Source: Actinoallomurus iriomotensis (GTDB taxonomy: Bacteria; Actinomycetota; Actinomycetes; Streptosporangiales; Streptosporangiaceae). From it: a stretch of DNA of 64,000 nucleotides. Of the stretch, positions 63,031-64,000 are shown piece after piece. The notes beneath the pieces were generated by a model. It made no database searches. It saw only the letters and a list, made by a program, of their open reading frames with translations, and was not told where the DNA came from. Within the stretch, counting starts at the first letter, position 1; each line of letters starts with the position of its first letter. Where the stretch lies: contig NZ_BSTJ01000001.1 in NCBI RefSeq assembly GCF_030269445.1, positions 23,800 through 87,799 on the forward strand, given 5' to 3'. Made by a program: the position numbers and the translations under genes.

Positions 63031-63624
63031 TCAGGCCGTCAGGGCGTCAACGGCCGTCGCCGCGATCGACTCCAGCGCGGCACGGTCGGCACCTCCTTGG
63101 GCGGTCACCCGGATCCCGGCGATCACGGCGTTGAGGAACCGGGCCAGGTCACCCGAGTCCCGCGTGGAGGTGATGTCCCCGGCGCGCCGGCCGGTCTCGA
63201 TGACGGTACGGAGCGCCTCCAGCCGCCGGGCCAGGTCCCGCTCCAGCAAGGCGGCGATCTCCGCGTCACGCCCGGCGAACTCGACGGTGGTGTTGACCGT
63301 GAGGCAGCCCGGGTGGCCGCTACGCCGGTTCTCCATCTCGCCGTCGACGATCTCGCCGAGCAGGGCCCGGATCCGCTCCGCCGCCGACCGCGTCGGATCC
63401 TGCAGAATCTCCAGCTGAGTGTCGGTGGTGGCGTTGACGTAGCGGGTCAACACTCGTTTGAACAGCTCATGCTTGCTGGTGAACGCGTTGTAGACACTGC
63501 TGCGATCAAGCCCCACGGCCTCACACAGGTCGCGCGTCGAGGTGGCCTCATAGCCGTTCGCCCAGAAGGCATGCATCGCCGCCTCCAGGACACGATCCTC
63601 ATCGAACGTCCTCGGTCGAGCCAT
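63031..63624 (-). CDS. TetR-family transcriptional regulator
   Basis: A 197-residue TetR repressor. The helix-turn-helix (TSTRDLCEAVGLDRSSVYNAFTSKHELFKRVL, about residues 29-60) and the C-terminal TetR_C-like domain are clear. The sequence HPGCLTVNTTVEFAGRDAEI resembles AcrR/YxaF-type regulators. No target gene is adjacent on its strand, and the upstream region leaves the window as non-coding repeat. The effector is unknown. Confidence 0.92.
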   Translation of the reverse strand: MARPRTFDEDRVLEAAMHAFWANGYEATSTRDLCEAVGLDRSSVYNAFTSKHELFKRVLTRYVNATTDTQLEILQDPTRSAAERIRALLGEIVDGEMENRRSGHPGCLTVNTTVEFAGRDAEIAALLERDLARRLEALRTVIETGRRAGDITSTRDSGDLARFLNAVIAGIRVTAQGGADRAALESIAATAVDALTA

Positions 63625-63864
63625 AACCGCAGGCTAACGATGCGACTGGCGTCGAGCACCGACCGGCGCGGGCCAATGCCGACGGCGCATTAACCACCCT
63701 GCCCGTCGAGCGCGACAGGTAGGGCCGTTGGGACCTGGGCACGGCCGGCCAGGCAGGCAGAGCCGGCTAGCCCCACATACAGCTGATCCGGCAGCACCAA
63801 CCAGACGCGGGCGGTACGCCCGCCGGACGGCCGTGGCGCTCACTGCCGCATCGCATCGTGATGC

Positions 63865-64000
63865 GCTGCCCCGCTGCCCCGCTGCCCCGCTGCCCCGCTG
63901 CCCCGCTGCCCCGCTGCCCCGCTGCCCCGCTGCCCCGCTGCCCCGCTGCCCCGCTGCCCCGCTGCCCCGCTGCCCCGCTGCCCCGCTGCCCCGCTGCCCC
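63865..64000. repeat. Tandem 8-bp repeat, 17 copies, reaching the window end
   Basis: The unit GCTGCCCC is repeated without interruption for 136 bp up to the last base, so its full length is unknown. The preceding 63625-63864 stretch shows no gene with support. A minus-strand frame reading RVWLVLPDQLYVGLAG is open there but lacks a start. Because the unit is 8 bp, the array shifts frame with each copy, so a protein role is unlikely. Confidence 0.95.

Noticed and set aside
63865..64000. Possible CRISPR array at the window end
   Set aside because: The unit is 8 bp with no spacers, and no cas gene is nearby.

Overview
The window is GC-rich actinomycete chromosome. Two complete conservons, actinobacterial condensin and ParA genes, GTG starts and dense four-base start/stop overlaps point to Actinomycetes. 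The gene content fits a filamentous Streptosporangiales/Thermomonosporaceae-like organism, but that placement is an inference and not a measured identity.

Left part (1-20.2 kb), metabolism. Two sugar ABC permeases open the window, with a gene remnant after them. A CYP124/125-type P450, a VOC protein, an acyl-CoA dehydrogenase/TetR/cupin operon with a clear TetR operator, an MFS exporter and a LysR regulator follow. Next is a LacI-controlled operon (about 9.8-20.2 kb): L-fucose/D-arabinose isomerase, a secreted GH172-like hydrolase, a ribose-type ABC transporter and an FGGY kinase. No aldolase or epimerase is present. Together these best fit capture and catabolism of D-arabinose from D-arabinan (or L-fucose, less likely).

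Middle part (20-40 kb), signalling and specialised metabolism. A minus-strand conservon (sensor kinase, roadblock, DUF742, GTPase) lies next to a cysteine dioxygenase preceded by a 24-residue leader peptide. Then come a Ser/Thr kinase with a seven-repeat WD40 sensor, a membrane TPR protein with a degenerate P-loop, tRNA-Pro(GGG) and an ArsR/SRPBCC pair. A compact diterpenoid operon (P450, class I terpene synthase, class II cyclase with DxDTT) is followed immediately by a second conservon on the plus strand.

Right part (40-64 kb), mostly housekeeping. The order der-cmk-tyrA-aroH-rluB-scpB-scpA-parA-xerD-nudix-pyrG is the conserved actinobacterial block, interrupted by a GntR-MFS cassette between cmk and tyrA. 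At that junction the 3' end (ACT domain) of tyrA is repeated head to tail as two decayed copies, and the MFS reading frame ends inside one of them. A smaller 3'-end relic lies behind xerD. Beyond pyrG are a long heptad-repeat coiled-coil protein, a proline iminopeptidase, an Ltp2-like thiolase-fold protein with its DUF35 partner and a nitronate monooxygenase, a membrane protein, an enoyl-CoA hydratase, a cold-shock protein with an upstream small ORF and terminator, a TetR regulator, and a 17-copy 8-bp repeat that runs off the window end.

No CRISPR array, intact transposase or phage module was seen.
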